Below are positions 53,680 to 61,822 of a stretch of DNA of 64,000 nt, piece by piece. Positions within the stretch are counted from its first letter, which is position 1, and each line of letters begins with the position of its first letter. Source of the stretch: an uncultured Pseudomonadales bacterium (GTDB taxonomy: Bacteria > Pseudomonadota > Gammaproteobacteria > Pseudomonadales > Azotimanducaceae); the NCBI GenBank assembly GCA_943787425.1, contig CALSMJ010000003.1, positions 434,001-498,000 on the forward strand. The letters run 5' to 3'. Made by a program: the position numbers and the translations under genes. Under the pieces are notes generated by a model. That model saw only the letters and a list, made by a program, of their open reading frames with translations. It was not told where the DNA came from and ran no database searches.

Positions 53680-54142
53680 ATGGCGTACTGGCTTGTTAAA
53701 ACGGAACCTGCCGACGGCGGGCTGCCAGCCTTTCATGCAGCAGGGGCCGCGAGCCTGGTTTGGGACGGCGTGCGCAATTATCAGGCGCGTAATTTTTTGC
53801 GCGCCATGAGCTTGATGGATAAGGTGCTGCTTTATCACGCCAGTTGCGCTGAGATCGGCGTGGTGGGTCAGCTAAAAGTCGCGCGCGAGCCCTATCCAGA
53901 TCCGTCGCAATTTGATCCGAATTCACCGTATTTTGACTCGGGGTCACACCAAACCCAGCCGCGCTGGACGGCCGTTGACCTAACCTTGGTGCGCGCATTC
54001 CCTGAGGTCATTCGGTTGTCGACAGCTAAAAATGCTGCCCGCGTTCACGGGTTCAGCGCTCACCCGAAAAGGCAGCAGATTGTCAGTGTTGCCGATGACC
54101 GAAGACCAGTGGCGCGCCGTTATGGCCCTGGCGACGATTTAA
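53680..54142 (+). pseudogene. EVE-domain protein with a late frameshift
   Basis: EVE (PUA-like) domain protein related to thymocyte nuclear protein 1, thought to bind modified DNA or RNA bases. MAYWLVKTEPAD, SLVWDGVRNYQARNFLRAM, KVLLYHASCAEIGVVGQ and PRWTAVDLTLVRAFPEV are the family blocks. After residue about 118 the frame is wrong; dropping one C of the CCC near 54034 restores SALTRKGSRLSVLPMTEDQW and a TAA at 54140-54142, where the gene meets the convergent alkylsulfatase-like gene (stop at 54139). Uncorrected, the frame runs on to 54276 inside that gene, which is unlikely. Confidence 0.8.
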
Positions 54143-55437
54143 GACGGATCATCATTGAGAACGGTTTTGGATTCGTTTGCAGCGGCACCATAAATACCCT
54201 TTGCCATGAGCGAGGTTTCTTGGTCTCGGCGGTGCTGATAGATTGCCGCTCTGATTTCGTGCGCGGCTCGATCTAAGGGATCGGCTTGCACTGCCAGTTC
54301 AACCAGATGACAGGCCAGCCGGATGTCTTGGGCCATGAGCGTTGATGCGCGTTCCGCCAAGGCCAAGGCGCCGCCTGCGAGGCTTGCGAGCTCCGCTGCC
54401 AATATCTGGTCCGGCGCAGGCTTGAGCCGAGCGGGGTTGCCGTCATACCAGCCGCCATACAGTCGCCAAATATTGCGGATGATAAATTCTGGTTCGTCGT
54501 AAGTGGGCCTAAGATAGGGTTTTTCAAGAATCGATGAGTCCACTCGGACCTCCTGAAGGATATCGTCCAATTTAGCGCCTTCGTTCATCCTTTGCAGGGT
54601 TTCTTGAACCAAGTACTCAAGCGCTGAGGCGACATCGTTCAGTACAAGTTGTATTCGGTCTGCGCCCGCGATCGGCAGGCCGTGCGCGGGTAACAACAGC
54701 TCGGCTCCCTTGCTGGCCATATCGCGTAGGGCTCGTGCCCACTCCATTGGGTATCGTTGCACTTTCTGAGGATTGCCGGCATTCGGAAAGCACCAAATAA
54801 AAAAGTCACCGGAACAGATCGCCTTGTGGGTTGGAATCCAGGCCCAGGTATGATCATCCGTTTCACCCTTCTCGTGATTCAGTTCCACAGAAAGTCCGCC
54901 GACATCCAGCGTCATCTTGTCTCGATAGGTAATATCCGGCGCCTCTGACGTTTTAGGTAAGAACGCGTTGTCGCTGCTGATATCGTAGCCTCGGCGAGAA
55001 AACTGACCGAATTGCCGCCGGTTGATGGTGGCATTGTAACCATCGGTTAGGTGGTAGCGGTCCATACGCCGTTTAATATTCTCATGGCCGACCAATGTCG
55101 GTCTGGCATGACCGTAAGCGCTCGCGCTATCCATAAATGCCCCACAGCCGCCAACGTGATCCAAATGCCCGTGGGTATAGACCAAGGTGTGAAACGGCGC
55201 GTTGCGCCAATTGCGAATCGCGGAGACAACGCGCGCTCCGCCTTGAACACTCGAGGTATCAAATCCGAGCAAGCCATCATCGGTTTCAAATAAAATGCAG
55301 TGGGAGAAGGCCTCAACGAGTGCGACGCGATCGGTAATCGAGGACAGTTGAAAATTGATCCGATTGATAGGGCCCGTACCGTCGGGGTCGGTGGTGCCGT
55401 CAAGGATGCCGGCGGATAGTTCAAGTAATTGGGACAT
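54139..55437 (-). CDS. Alkylsulfatase-type metallo-beta-lactamase-fold hydrolase
   Basis: MBL-fold hydrolase with the zinc motif THGHLDHVGG (residues about 90-99), further His in GHENIKRRMDRYHLTDGYNA, and a C-terminal alkylsulfatase dimerisation-like region (RLYGGWYDGNPARLKPAP, LACHLVELAVQADPLDRAAH). The order matches SdsA1/BDS1 alkyl sulfatases, but at 432 residues it lacks their SCP2-like C-terminal domain and the N-terminal secretion signal. Likely cleaves alkyl sulfate esters or a related substrate in the cytoplasm. Last gene of an MFS-GST-hydrolase operon on the minus strand. Confidence 0.83.
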   Translation of the reverse strand: MSQLLELSAGILDGTTDPDGTGPINRINFQLSSITDRVALVEAFSHCILFETDDGLLGFDTSSVQGGARVVSAIRNWRNAPFHTLVYTHGHLDHVGGCGAFMDSASAYGHARPTLVGHENIKRRMDRYHLTDGYNATINRRQFGQFSRRGYDISSDNAFLPKTSEAPDITYRDKMTLDVGGLSVELNHEKGETDDHTWAWIPTHKAICSGDFFIWCFPNAGNPQKVQRYPMEWARALRDMASKGAELLLPAHGLPIAGADRIQLVLNDVASALEYLVQETLQRMNEGAKLDDILQEVRVDSSILEKPYLRPTYDEPEFIIRNIWRLYGGWYDGNPARLKPAPDQILAAELASLAGGALALAERASTLMAQDIRLACHLVELAVQADPLDRAAHEIRAAIYQHRRDQETSLMAKGIYGAAANESKTVLNDDPS

Positions 55438-55498
55438 GCGTATTTCCTGAAGTCATGAAGGATTTGGTTTTTGCGAGGGTCTGCGGGTGGCTTGGGAG

Positions 55499-56134
55499 TT
55501 ACGCTTTGTTATTGGTTTTGCCCAATCGATACGCTGGGCGCTGGTGCATTCGATGACGGTAGACCTGGTAATGCTCAGGTAAGACAATCTCTGCGGCGTC
55601 TGCCCAGTCTAGGATTGAGGTGAGCAGGATATCGAGTTCTGAAAAGCAGCGTCCCCAAACAAACTCGGTCAGTGCAGATTTCGGGAGGCCCTCGCCCAGC
55701 ATTTTAAGGAAGTAGGTCTTGGCGCTGCTGACGGCATTGGGCGCCTCGCCATAGATCTGGGAGAGATCAAGATGCCGCCGGATAATGTAAAGGCTGGTTG
55801 CATCGAGCTCCATTAGCATAAACGACGCGAGTTCATCGAAGCGCGCAACGCCCTCTGGACTTAATTGGGTGTCATCGGTTGAGAGCCCGCCGAACGTTCG
55901 ACGAAGGTATCGAGCAATGGCAAAACTCTCTGAAATAATGAGCCCGTCGTGACTCAGAACGGGGACCTTTGCTTTTGGATTAATCGCTTTATAGGCCTCG
56001 GTTTGGGTTTCGCCGGTTCGCGGCCCAATTCTTCTATTGTCATAGTCGAGGTTGAGCTCGGCCAAAATCCAGTGAACGCGCAGCGTCCGGCTGGTGCCAG
56101 CACCCCAAACGATCAGTTCAGGTTGCTGAGACAT
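55499..56134 (-). CDS. Glutathione S-transferase family protein
   Basis: 211 residues: thioredoxin-like N-terminal half (LIVWGAGTSRTLRVHWILAE; KAKVPVLSHDGLIISESFAI, with the Ser-containing ESxAI glutathione-binding motif and cis-Pro) and helical C-terminal half. S/T near residue 15 could be the catalytic hydroxyl. Its start overlaps the end of the MFS gene by 17 bases, and the alkylsulfatase-like gene begins 60 bases later. Together with the eukaryotic-type glutathione synthetase at 43037 it implies glutathione-dependent detoxification, as inference. Confidence 0.87.
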   Translation of the reverse strand: MSQQPELIVWGAGTSRTLRVHWILAELNLDYDNRRIGPRTGETQTEAYKAINPKAKVPVLSHDGLIISESFAIARYLRRTFGGLSTDDTQLSPEGVARFDELASFMLMELDATSLYIIRRHLDLSQIYGEAPNAVSSAKTYFLKMLGEGLPKSALTEFVWGRCFSELDILLTSILDWADAAEIVLPEHYQVYRHRMHQRPAYRLGKTNNKA

Positions 56135-57395
56135 AACCCGTCGCTTTCGATCGAATGAGCTGTCCGCACCGGTAATAGTGACAGAGTCCCCAAGCGATCA
56201 CGACCAGAGTCGTCATCAGACCGTAACGCAAGCCGTCCTGGCCATAGTCGGCTGTAAAGTAGTCGCTAAAAAAACCGACACTAAAGGGACCTAAACCGAG
56301 ACCAATGATGTTGGTGATAAAAAGATTGATCGCTGCTGCAACCGATCGCATCTCAACCGGGGTTTGATTCTGGATTAGGGCAAAGCCCGGCGCAACATAG
56401 ACCGTGCCGAGCATTGCCGGGATGGCGTAGGCCGCAATCGCGCCCATGGGTGTTTCGGCGGTAAATGCAAGATATAAAAGAGGTGCTGCGATTAAGTTGG
56501 CAAGTGCAATGACCCAGGGTAGCCAATGCTCACCGTGACGTGCTGATAAAAAATCGGCGAGTCGGCCTCCGAGATAAATCCCGAGCGCGCCGCCTAAACC
56601 AATCATGAGCGCAAGGTAGCTGCCGACTTCCCCAGTCCCCATTTCATGGATGCGAACCAGGTAAATCGGAATCCAGATGATGGAGGCATAACCGGTAAAA
56701 GAAATCAGGGCGCCGGCGGCAACCACATGGCGCAGGACAGGGTTTCCCCACATAAATCGTACAACTTCCCAGAATCCGGGCGGGATCACTGGGCTTGCCT
56801 TGGCCTCAGAATAACCTCGGGGTGGCTCGATCACGGTAAATCGAACCAAAATGGCCAGCAGAATGCCCGGCAGACCGACAACCACAAATGCGGTTCGCCA
56901 GCCAAACCATTCATTGATCCAGCCTCCGAGTAGAAATCCAAGCAAGATTCCCCAGTTGATGCCGGTGCCAAAAATGGCCATAGCGGTCGCTCGTTGCGCC
57001 GGCGGGTACAGGTCGGCAATCATAGAATGCGACGGTGGGTTCGAGCCGGCCTCGCCAACGCCCACCCCGATTCTAAACAACAGTAATTGCATAAAGTTCG
57101 CGGCGGCGCCGCAAAGAGCCGTCATGAGGCTCCACAGAAAAACGGAAAAAGAAATGAGGTTTCGGCGATTGTGCCGGTCTGCCCACATCGCCATTGGCAT
57201 GCCGAGCGTCGCATAGAAGACAGCAAACATGATGCCGGTTAACAGACCCAGTTGGGTATCGGTGATGAGCAAGGACTCTTTGATAGGCTGCCCTAAAATC
57301 CCCATGATTTGACGATCGATATGACTAGAGGTGAAGACCAATACCAAGACGAACAAGGTATATCGCCTCTGGCGGTCTGGAATGGGTGGGTGCAT
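56118..57395 (-). CDS. MFS transporter
   Basis: Twelve-helix major facilitator of about 425 residues. Conserved MFS loop motifs: GMPMAMWADRHNRRNLISFS between helices 2 and 3 and GGRLADFLSARHG in the second half. GVGEAGSNPPSHSMIADLYP is typical of the sub-branch annotated as spinster-like or aromatic/organic acid transporters in marine Proteobacteria. ATG at 57395, preceded by AAAGGTGAT, is preferred over the GTG at 57407. First gene of the operon with GST and the alkylsulfatase-like hydrolase, so it may import or export the substrate of that pathway. Confidence 0.88.
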   Translation of the reverse strand: MHPPIPDRQRRYTLFVLVLVFTSSHIDRQIMGILGQPIKESLLITDTQLGLLTGIMFAVFYATLGMPMAMWADRHNRRNLISFSVFLWSLMTALCGAAANFMQLLLFRIGVGVGEAGSNPPSHSMIADLYPPAQRATAMAIFGTGINWGILLGFLLGGWINEWFGWRTAFVVVGLPGILLAILVRFTVIEPPRGYSEAKASPVIPPGFWEVVRFMWGNPVLRHVVAAGALISFTGYASIIWIPIYLVRIHEMGTGEVGSYLALMIGLGGALGIYLGGRLADFLSARHGEHWLPWVIALANLIAAPLLYLAFTAETPMGAIAAYAIPAMLGTVYVAPGFALIQNQTPVEMRSVAAAINLFITNIIGLGLGPFSVGFFSDYFTADYGQDGLRYGLMTTLVVIAWGLCHYYRCGQLIRSKATGYVSAT

Positions 57396-57733
57396 AGTGG
57401 GTATCACCTTTTGGACAGCTCGCTTTTAAAAATTGACGCTTTTTGACGGTACCGTTATTGCACTTTAAAGGGAAGCTTTTGAGGAGAACAAGCTTTTGAG
57501 GAACGCAAACTTTGAGGAAAAGAAGTCCTTGCGCCGTCGAGCTTAAAATCGGTTTTTTGATGGGCGACCTTATGGTTGCAGACGGCCCGGCTTGGATTGC
57601 TATGGTGAACAAGCAAGCGCCTTAAAATGAGTTGAGCAAGCGGCCGAGCGCTCGGTGGGTCGATCAAAGTAACCCCAGCTTTCGGGGAAACCGAAGCGGT
57701 CGTATTGGTAACAAAACAAGCAGGAGGCAGGGC

Positions 57734-58675
57734 ATGACAGCTAAACAATCAACCGGGCAATCGGTTAACGGCGATCGAGACCAACATTTGATCTCGGCGC
57801 AGCGACTCAGTGAGCGCTTGGATGAATCAAGTCTGAGGGTCATCGACGTTACGACGCACTTAAAAGTGTTGCCCTCCGGTGACTTTAGCGGCGTCTCGGG
57901 GCGCAGAGACTATGAAGCAGGTCACATTCCGGGCGCTGTGTATCTTGATTTGCAACAGGACTTGTCGGATAACGCCTCAGCATTTCGGTTTACGGTGCCC
58001 AGCGTTGCGCAATTTGACGCGGCAATGCAGCGTGCGGGGATTGCCGAATCCGACACGGTGGTCGTGTACGCGGCGAATCATCCGATGTGGGCTTGCCGGG
58101 TTTGGTGGTTGTTCAAGGTTTTTGGCCATCATCGCGTGATGGTGTTAGATGGCGGGTTGCCTGCTTGGCAAGCCCTGGGACTTGCGGTGTCAACGGCCAT
58201 CGCGCCCGTTCCAACAACCTCCTATGCTGCGCGTTATCATTCAGAGCAGGTGATCGATGGCGCAACGCTTGCGGCCCAATTGCCTAATTCGCAATTGTGC
58301 TTGCTGAATGCCTTGTCCAAACAGCAGTTCGACGGCATCGGCCCGCATTACGGTCGACCAGGTCACATTCAGGGCTCGGTCAGCACGCCTTACAGTCGAT
58401 TTCTAAATGATCAATTTTGTTTTGAAGATGCCACCGCCCTGCACGGAATTTTTGAAGCGGCAGGGGTCACCCCAGACAAAACGGTTGCTACCTATTGCGG
58501 TGGCGGGATTGCGGCGTCAATCCCAATTTTTGCGCTGGCACTGCTAGGGCGAACCGAAGACATTATGCTTTATGATCATTCCTTGTCTGAATGGGCCGCG
58601 CGCGATGAATGGCCAATGACCCTCACGACAGAGCCAAGCATTGGAGCGGAACCGCGTTCGAAAAATCCTGATTAG
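57734..58675 (+). CDS. Tandem rhodanese-domain sulfurtransferase
   Basis: Two rhodanese domains (about residues 15-150 and 175-300): RRDYEAGHIPGAVYLDLQQD and VLDGGLPAWQALGL in the first, HYGRPGHIQGSVSTPYSRFL and YCGGGIAAS in the second. The catalytic Cys is in TYCGGGIAAS of the second domain; the first domain has YAANHPMWA at that position and so is inactive, as usual for 3-mercaptopyruvate/thiosulfate sulfurtransferases. ATG at 57734 follows AGGAGG. It transfers sulfur to cyanide or thiols. The gap 57396-57733 on its left is the divergent promoter region shared with the MFS gene. Confidence 0.88.
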   Translation: MTAKQSTGQSVNGDRDQHLISAQRLSERLDESSLRVIDVTTHLKVLPSGDFSGVSGRRDYEAGHIPGAVYLDLQQDLSDNASAFRFTVPSVAQFDAAMQRAGIAESDTVVVYAANHPMWACRVWWLFKVFGHHRVMVLDGGLPAWQALGLAVSTAIAPVPTTSYAARYHSEQVIDGATLAAQLPNSQLCLLNALSKQQFDGIGPHYGRPGHIQGSVSTPYSRFLNDQFCFEDATALHGIFEAAGVTPDKTVATYCGGGIAASIPIFALALLGRTEDIMLYDHSLSEWAARDEWPMTLTTEPSIGAEPRSKNPD

Positions 58676-59059
58676 AACCATTTGTCGTCGCGCTTTGATC
58701 CAATCGACCTGTGTGCAGAGCGGTTAATTTCTTGGCCATCATAGCGGTGCCGCAAGTCCGGCGAGTCGGCGTCGGCAGACCGCTGTTTCAAGGCCTAGGT
58801 GCTGGCCGAACGTGGGGCCGCACGCGGGGCAAGACATTCCTGGCGCGTGTCATGGCGCGTGTCACGGTGCTGGGCTTTTCGTTGCCGGGATCTTTCAAGC
58901 GGGCCTTCTTGCGGGTGCAGGTACCCGCTGCAAGCTGTTTTTTTGATCCAGCGCGCCCAGGGTACGGTCGTGCCAACCCTGTTTAAGTGGGAGGTTCTAT
59001 CGCAGCTTTGGCAGGATCCCTGCACTAAAAATGCGGTTGAGCGAAGGGCTGGGCGGTAT
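58676..59059. other. Gene-free stretch
   Basis: No recognised gene. CTTGCGGGT (58909-58917) and ACCCGCTGCAAG (58923-58934) form an imperfect hairpin, and GGCGCGTGTCA is repeated in tandem near 58841-58863. Neither has a clear meaning. The stretch lies between two convergent genes. Confidence 0.35.
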
Positions 59060-59746
59060 TCAGTCGAAGTCCGTAGCCAAGGTTATGCCAAAAACCGGCT
59101 GAGAATTGTCAACTAAACTCAGATAATCGGTGACAACCTCGTTGGCATGCTTTCGATCCTCCGGGCGTAAATAGGGGCTATCGATCCCGATGACCGGCAT
59201 GCCGGCGGCTTTTGCTGCTAGAAACCCCGTCAAGGCATCTTCAAATACCAGACAGCCTTCGGGCTCAACACCGAGCTTTTTGGCGGTTTTTAAAAAAATT
59301 TCGGGGTCAGGTTTGCTGGCGGCGACCTCGTCGCCGCAAACCGTGATGGCAACCGCTTGCAACCAAGGTTTTGTTGAGCGTTTGAGCTCAAAAAGCGCTC
59401 GACTCGAACTCGTTGCGATGCCAAAGGCAATGCCCTGCTCGGCTAAGGCGGTCACAAAGGCCTCCGCGCCCGCGATGGCCGCCGCCTTTGGGAATAAGGC
59501 ATTTAAATATTGCGCTCGCTGATCTAAAAAGGCCTGGGGCGTGAGCGCAAGGTCATAGTGCTCAACGGTCATCGCAGCTGACTCCAAGGCTTTGCGACCA
59601 ACAATGGTGCGTTTGAATTCAAGCGTGAACGTTAAGCCAAAAGGATCCAGTACCTTCTGTGTTGCAAGGGTGTAAAGTGGCTCGGTGTCGAGCAGGGTGC
59701 CATCTAAGTCAAAGAGAATCGCGCTGGGCTCAAAATAAACGGGCAT
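59060..59746 (-). CDS. HAD-superfamily phosphatase (subfamily IA)
   Basis: 228 residues. Motif I LFDLDGTLLDTE with both catalytic Asp residues, motif II FGIATSSS, Lys in DEVAASKPDPEIFLK and motif IV in CLVFEDALTGFLAAKAAG are all present. The C1 cap (residues about 20-85) places it in the beta-phosphoglucomutase/phosphoglycolate phosphatase/GPP group; the exact sugar phosphate cannot be told. AAGGAGTCACAGC precedes ATG 59746. It stands alone. Confidence 0.88.
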   Translation of the reverse strand: MPVYFEPSAILFDLDGTLLDTEPLYTLATQKVLDPFGLTFTLEFKRTIVGRKALESAAMTVEHYDLALTPQAFLDQRAQYLNALFPKAAAIAGAEAFVTALAEQGIAFGIATSSSRALFELKRSTKPWLQAVAITVCGDEVAASKPDPEIFLKTAKKLGVEPEGCLVFEDALTGFLAAKAAGMPVIGIDSPYLRPEDRKHANEVVTDYLSLVDNSQPVFGITLATDFD

Positions 59747-60149
59747 GCTGTGACTCCTTAGGCGAACAACCCTGCGCGTGGTGTGAAGGCGCCCGCGGAA
59801 GCCGGGGGCGCCGTGGTCGTTGGCGGGTGGCCTATTGTACCTGTGAGGGTGGGTGCGGGGAACGTTTTTAACCTGACGCGTCCTTGAGCAGACCGTGAGG
59901 GTTGATGCGCCGGGTCGTTAAGCGCGCTTGGGCTGGCAAACGCAATAATTTCTGACAGGCGTCAACCGTAAAAAAATCCCAAGGCACTGGATCATTTTTT
60001 AATTTGCGTTGTCTGTAAGGTCGGGCAATTAAATCCTGTTTGGTCCCTGAGGGGATTGATAATACAGCCGATCGCCTCAATAGTGATCGAACAAGGCAGG
60101 CAAGCATGCGGCCAAGAGAGATCGTGTTTAAGGAAGCAGGGAGTGTGTT
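59747..60149. other. Gene-free divergent region
   Basis: Region between the HAD gene (minus) and the ABC operon (plus). GGCGCCC (59788-59794) and GGGCGCC (59806-59812) form a seven-base hairpin near the HAD start. A minus-strand open frame here (VPWDFFTVDACQKLL) resembles no family that I can name, so I do not call it a gene. Promoters for both sides should lie here but no clear -35/-10 pair is seen. Confidence 0.4.
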
Positions 60150-61082
60150 TTGATTGAGGTTCAAAATCTGACGAAACAGTTTGGATCGATGACGGTGGTC
60201 AAAGATTTAAGCTTTGAAGTGGTCCCCGGTTCGGTTCTGGGCTTTCTAGGTCCGAATGGCGCCGGTAAATCAACCACTATGAAAATGATTACGGGGTTTT
60301 TAACGCCATCTTCAGGCTCGGTCCGCATTCAGGGGCATTGCATTGCAAGCCACCGTCAAGCGGCCCAGGCTGAAATGGGTTATCTGCCAGAGGGCGCACC
60401 CTGCTACGAGGACATGACGGTGGCTGCCTTTTTGAAGTTCATCGCAGAAATCAGAGGTGCTCGGGGGGCTTTGGTGCGGCAGTGGGTGGATCGTGCAACC
60501 GATACGGTATCGCTTAGAGCGGTTCTGCATCAACGGATTGAAACCTTATCGAAGGGTTACAAACGTCGAGTGGGGCTTGCCCAAGCCCTGATTCATGATC
60601 CCAGCATCTTGATTCTAGATGAGCCAACCGACGGGCTTGACCCCAATCAAAAACATCAGGTTCGGCAAATGATCTTGGACCTCTCAGACCAAAAAATTGT
60701 CATCATCTCAACCCATATTTTAGAAGAAGTTTCGGCGGTCTGTTCCAGGGCGATGATTATTAACGCAGGCGAGATCGTCCTAGATGATACGCCCGAAGGG
60801 CTTTGCCAGCGTGCCGAGGGACATCTTTCGGTCAGCTTGCGGATCAATGGGGTGGACGATGAGGTCCTCAGTCAGACGTGTTCAGAGCTGCCGCAATGCC
60901 GACGCGTGGCAATGATTGACGGCGGTGGCGTTCTGGTTTTTCCCGCCGAGGCATTGGGTGATCCGTTGACGGCCCTGCAAGAAATGATGAAAGCCAACAA
61001 CTGGCAGCCTGAATGGATCCAGCAGCATCAAGGACAACTCGATGAGGTTTTCCGAAGCGCAACGGGGGGGCGGTTGCAATGA
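60150..61082 (+). CDS. ABC transporter ATP-binding protein, GldA-like
   Basis: ATPase subunit of 310 residues: Walker A GPNGAGKST (residues 34-42), Q-loop region GYLPEGAPCYEDM, signature LSKGYKRRVGLAQAL, Walker B ILILDEPTDGLDP and switch His in IISTHILEEV. The C-terminal 90 residues are typical of the ABC-2 (NatA/GldA) type. Translation starts at TTG 60150 (IEVQNLTKQFG). It overlaps the permease gene by four bases. Forms an operon with the GldF-like permease, a GldG-like protein and a DUF4340 protein. In Bacteroidetes GldAFG supports gliding; in Proteobacteria the role is unknown. Confidence 0.9.
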   Translation: MIEVQNLTKQFGSMTVVKDLSFEVVPGSVLGFLGPNGAGKSTTMKMITGFLTPSSGSVRIQGHCIASHRQAAQAEMGYLPEGAPCYEDMTVAAFLKFIAEIRGARGALVRQWVDRATDTVSLRAVLHQRIETLSKGYKRRVGLAQALIHDPSILILDEPTDGLDPNQKHQVRQMILDLSDQKIVIISTHILEEVSAVCSRAMIINAGEIVLDDTPEGLCQRAEGHLSVSLRINGVDDEVLSQTCSELPQCRRVAMIDGGGVLVFPAEALGDPLTALQEMMKANNWQPEWIQQHQGQLDEVFRSATGGRLQ

Positions 61083-61813
61083 AAAACATCACCATTATTT
61101 TAAACCGTGAATTTGCGAGTTACTTTGCGACGCCGGTGGCCTATGTCTTTATCTTGGTGTTCTTGGTGTTATCGAGCGCCTTTACGTTCTACCTCGGCCA
61201 GTTTTATGAACGCGGCCAAGCGGACTTGCTGCCTTTTTTTAACTTTCATCCTTGGCTGTACTTGTTTTTGGTCCCCGCGGTATCGATGCGGTTGTGGTCA
61301 GAGGAGCGTGCCTCAGGCTCAATAGAATTGTTGCTAACGCTGCCGATCACGTTGTGGGATGCAATCCTCGGTAAATTTTTGGCGGCCTGGCTGTTTACCG
61401 GACTTGCTCTGTTGGGCACCTTCCCGCTTTGGGTGTCGGTGAACTATTTAGGAGAGCCTGATAATGGTGCAATCGCTGCCAGCTATGTCGGCAGTTGGTT
61501 TATGGCGGGCGCCTTTTTGGCGGTGGGGTGCTGTTTGTCCGCGCTCACAAAAAGCCAGATCGTTGCCTTCATTCTGACCGGTACTGTCTGTTTACTGCTG
61601 GTGCTTGCGGGGTTTCCGTTGGTCCTGAACTTTTTTCAAGGTTGGGTACCGGCTTTGATCTTAGATCTGATTGCAGGTCTGAGTATCATTGCGCATTTTA
61701 TGGCGATCTCAAAAGGCGTCCTAGCGCTGACGGATGTGATTTATTTTGTCGCGATGATTGGGCTTTGGCTTTACTTAACGCGGCTGGTGCTGCAAGCCAA
61801 GTCAGCAGACTAA
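61079..61813 (+). CDS. ABC-2 type permease, GldF-like
   Basis: 244 residues with six hydrophobic segments: TPVAYVFILVFLVLSSAFTF, WLYLFLVPAVSMRLW, FLAAWLFTGLALLGTFPLW, GSWFMAGAFLAVGCCLSA, IVAFILTGTVCLLLVLAGFP and DVIYFVAMIGLWLYLTRLVL. RLWSEERASGSIELLLTLPI is the diagnostic ABC-2/GldF motif. The ATG lies inside the end of the ATPase gene (overlap of four). It forms the membrane channel with that ATPase; substrate unknown. Confidence 0.9.
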   Translation: MKNITIILNREFASYFATPVAYVFILVFLVLSSAFTFYLGQFYERGQADLLPFFNFHPWLYLFLVPAVSMRLWSEERASGSIELLLTLPITLWDAILGKFLAAWLFTGLALLGTFPLWVSVNYLGEPDNGAIAASYVGSWFMAGAFLAVGCCLSALTKSQIVAFILTGTVCLLLVLAGFPLVLNFFQGWVPALILDLIAGLSIIAHFMAISKGVLALTDVIYFVAMIGLWLYLTRLVLQAKSAD

Positions 61814-61822
61814 GGAGGGCTC

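Noticed and set aside
59868-60164. Minus-strand frame with VPWDFFTVDA resembling an integrase segment
   Set aside because: Only a few residues recall DFFTVDT of transposases; no catalytic acids follow, and the start overlaps the ABC gene.
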